A DNA stretch of 64,000 bases from Plantago elongata (Eukaryota > Streptophyta > Magnoliopsida > Lamiales > Plantaginaceae), in NCBI GenBank assembly GCA_036897095.1, contig JAYMSP010000059.1, positions 34,245 to 98,244 of the forward strand. Direction: 5' to 3'. The notes under the pieces were generated by a model. It was not told the origin of the DNA, did not search any database, and saw only the letters and a list, made by a program, of their open reading frames with translations. The translations under genes were made by a program, and so were the position numbers. Numbering within the stretch: position 1 is the first letter of the stretch; the number at the start of each line of letters is the position of its first letter. This document shows, in pieces, positions 62,118-64,000 of this stretch.

Positions 62118-62391
62118 TTCTTCAGTAGTAAGTTTAGTGAGGAGGTGTGTAAAGTGGTTGATGGAGGGGAGGTAAGGAAGAAATGAATGGCTTTAATTAG
62201 TGGGTGTTTGTGTCTTTAGAATCAATTATTATCAGTGTTTTGTTGCTTTGGATTGCTGCTACTTTTCTCTTTTAGATTTCCATTTTCAATTTTGCAGAGA
62301 TATCAATCGGAAAAGGAGATATTGGGAGGAAAGAGTAGAGTTTTTCCCACGTCATGAAGAGGATCATCGAGGTGCTTTGCTTTGCCACTAA
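62118..62391. other. LEA-2 gene upstream region up to the transposon
   Basis: Promoter and leader of the minus-strand LEA-2 gene. The Harbinger-like element begins about 270 bases upstream of its ATG. Confidence 0.5.
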
Positions 62392-63584
62392 GACCGCTAA
62401 CAATGGACGCAACGCGGGCCGGCGTCGTGCGAGGCGTCCAACGAGATTGTAACGACACGCCGTTACGCGGCGTGCCGTCCCACGCCACGTCGCAATCAGT
62501 CTGGCGTGTGCAGCAGCCAATCCCACTTGGTGCACGCTGGGGGATTCTTTTTTTTAAAATTCATTTTATATCCGTTAAAAACGGTAATATCTCCGAAAAT
62601 ACAAAATAAGTAAATAAATAAAAAATTACCATCGATTATGTTTTTCCGAAATCTATAAAATGAGACCAATCTTGATAGTTTTCGGATCATCCCAACTCCA
62701 ACTCCTCTTTCCCTCTTAATTAAACTTAATAAACTCTCTTCCCCTCCAAACGCCCTATTCACTTCAATTTTCCGGCAAGATGGACGCGGAGTATTTTCAA
62801 TGGTTGAAAATCAACAAACCCGACAAATACCATGAGTATATGCAAGCTCACTTCGAAAACAGTTATTCCCAACTTCAACCGAGTCACGTTCGACCTTTGT
62901 TCCAAAGTTCCTACCAAGATCCCTACACTCAAAATTACCAATCTTCAACATCCCAAGCACCAATATTTTCACAAACACCGGAAGGCGAGATTGTTCTTGA
63001 AACGCAATTGGAAAAATAACCGATCCGGAGATGTGGGAATGCAAAATCCACCGGATGAGCGACAACCAACACTAAACCGTACGACGAAATAATCGAGAGT
63101 AAGGATTTGGCTCTCATCTCAGCCTACATGGAGGTTAGTCAAAGTGGTATTGTTGGAATGGATCATAAGTATTATAAACTGTTTCGTCTCGTTGCGAAGA
63201 AGTATGAGGATATCAAGAGGATAGGAGTGATGACCGGGATGGATAAATTTATTTCTCATTATTCGCTTCGTGAAAGATGTGGGCGGCTAAGATATGACAT
63301 AAATCATTTGATGATTTGTGTAGAGCATGCTACATTCATTGTCGATGTTGTGTGTTTTGGGTTTGTTGCATTTTATTTTCGTTTGATTTAAATTTCATGT
63401 ACTATGTTGTAATATATTTGTGATTTATTCTATCTTAATAAAGTATAAGACGTCTTGAATAAGATGCAATTTGGTTAATTTCAACTTCTAAACAATCTCA
63501 TAATATGTAAACTTAAAAAAAAAAAAAAAAGACGTGACAACCATGACGACGACGCATCGTGAGTCGTCATCATTAAAATTGCCC
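62392..63584 (+). mobile_element. PIF/Harbinger-like element with broken ORF1
   Basis: Bounded by TAA at 62389-62391 and 63585-63587, the three-base TWA duplication expected of PIF/Harbinger. The first 160 bases are very CpG-rich (GCGTCGTGCGAGGCGTCC, TTACGCGGCGTGCCGTCC) and the 3' end has GACGTGACAACCATGACGAC. Terminal inverted repeats are weak (about half the positions match). The interior includes an ORF1-type coding remnant with two in-frame stops. No transposase is present. The shorter element at 33741-34262 shares both flanking sections. Confidence 0.6.
62780..63391 (+). pseudogene. Harbinger ORF1 (Myb/SANT-like) remnant
   Basis: The frame starts MDAEYFQWLKINKPDKYHEY, runs to a TAA at 63017-63019, meets a TGA about 13 codons later, then continues in the same frame with DLALISAYMEVSQSGIVGMD and RERCGRLRYDINHL. 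The second part resembles the Myb/SANT-like DNA-binding domain of plant Harbinger ORF1 proteins (ALISAW...IVG, then R-C-x-x-RW). Both stops lie in the linker before the domain, so the protein is inactive as a whole. It ends early at TAA (63389-63391) after a hydrophobic, unrelated tail. Confidence 0.55.
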
Positions 63585-63878
63585 TAATGAAAGAAAACAA
63601 AATTTGTCTCCTTCTGGTCATGGGTCATGGTCTCGTGTCATTGAGTTTTTATAATTATCGAAATAGGAATTCTGTTTTTAATTTAGGATTGTCTGTAGAA
63701 AAATCTTGTATATGTCGAAATTATAAACAATACAAGTGTAATGGTCAAAATTCGCTTTTCCAACAAGGCTAGCAAATTGGTCCATCGAGACCCCGACCCA
63801 ATCGATGATCTCCAAATGAGTCCATCTCGACCTCACACGCGGGTCAGACCTCCCTACCTCCTAGCGAACAGACACACT
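63585..63878. other. spacer between the Harbinger-like element and the minisatellite
   Basis: No gene seen. From about 63770 the base composition changes to CG-richer sequence (CGAGACCCCGACCCAATCGA), perhaps the edge of a repeat unit that contains the minisatellite. Confidence 0.4.
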
Positions 63879-64000
63879 AGCCAACGCGCTTGGTGGATCT
63901 GACGAACATGTGAGCCAACACGATTGGCGAGTCCGACATACGTACTAGCCAACGCACTTGGCGAGTCTGGCATACATTCGAGCCAACACGCTTGGCGAGT
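63879..64000. repeat. 34-bp minisatellite, open at the right edge
   Basis: Units start AGCCAAC at 63879, 63913, 63947 and 63981, exactly 34 bases apart, each with CGCTTGGCGAGTC-type core. Three full units and 20 bases of a fourth are visible. Units differ at several positions, so the array is not brand new. It continues beyond the window. Confidence 0.9.

Noticed and set aside
63879-64000. CRISPR-like array
   Set aside because: The 34-bp units are contiguous with no unique spacers and the genome is a plant; this is a minisatellite.

Overview
This is a plant nuclear window, almost certainly from a core eudicot. Long AT-rich intergenic stretches surround compact intron-containing genes with plant-type splice sites. 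All recognisable products are land-plant families: PMT14-type pectin methyltransferase, CURT1B, WNK kinase, ARF, JAM-type bHLH, CYP703A and an APF2-type aspartyl protease. I cannot fix the genus. There is no bacterial, organellar or viral backbone.

Left block (1-25 kb), gene-dense. A Man1/Src1 C-terminal-domain membrane protein (minus, 67-3331) lies head to head with a PMT14-like methyltransferase (plus, 5609-9091, with a 5' UTR intron). CURT1B (plus, 10481-11600) converges on a chloroplast DUF4079 protein (minus, 12521-14488). A possible Yippee-like exon remnant follows, then a WNK kinase (minus, 15820-18579) and a class-B auxin response factor of the ARF9/11/18 group (minus, 20697-24775). 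I joined the exons by hand; each model stays in frame from start to stop. Three introns in this block (one each in the Man1-like, DUF4079 and ARF genes) need a GC donor, and all three begin GCATG.

Middle block (25-38 kb), gene-poor. I see no convincing gene. It holds decayed mobile DNA: a long fold-back MITE (about 27.5 kb), several tRNA-derived SINE-like copies (one with a 15-bp target-site duplication), a GC-rich Harbinger-like deletion derivative (33.74-34.26 kb) and tandem repeats.

Right block (38-64 kb). A single-exon bHLH13/JAM2-like repressor (plus) converges on the most interesting gene: a four-exon minus-strand gene (41478-44540). It fuses a DEK-C plus PC4/KELP coactivator to a Ty1/copia Gag domain with a CCHC zinc knuckle, and ends in two 33-residue repeats. 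Next come a GT77-type nucleotide-diphospho-sugar transferase, CYP703A2 (sporopollenin pathway) and an APF2-like protease. A non-autonomous LTR element (55.2-57.1 kb), an LEA-2/NHL-type membrane protein (minus, 61458-62117), a larger Harbinger-like relative carrying a broken ORF1 (62.39-63.58 kb) and a 34-bp minisatellite running off the right edge complete the window.

Gene order recalls duplicated Arabidopsis segments. bHLH13, CYP703A2 and APF2 are near neighbours on At1. ARF18, DUF4079 and an APF2 paralogue are close on At3. bHLH17, ARF11 and CURT1B are close on At2. The window may therefore keep an ancestral linkage later split in Arabidopsis. That comparison is from memory and needs a synteny check.
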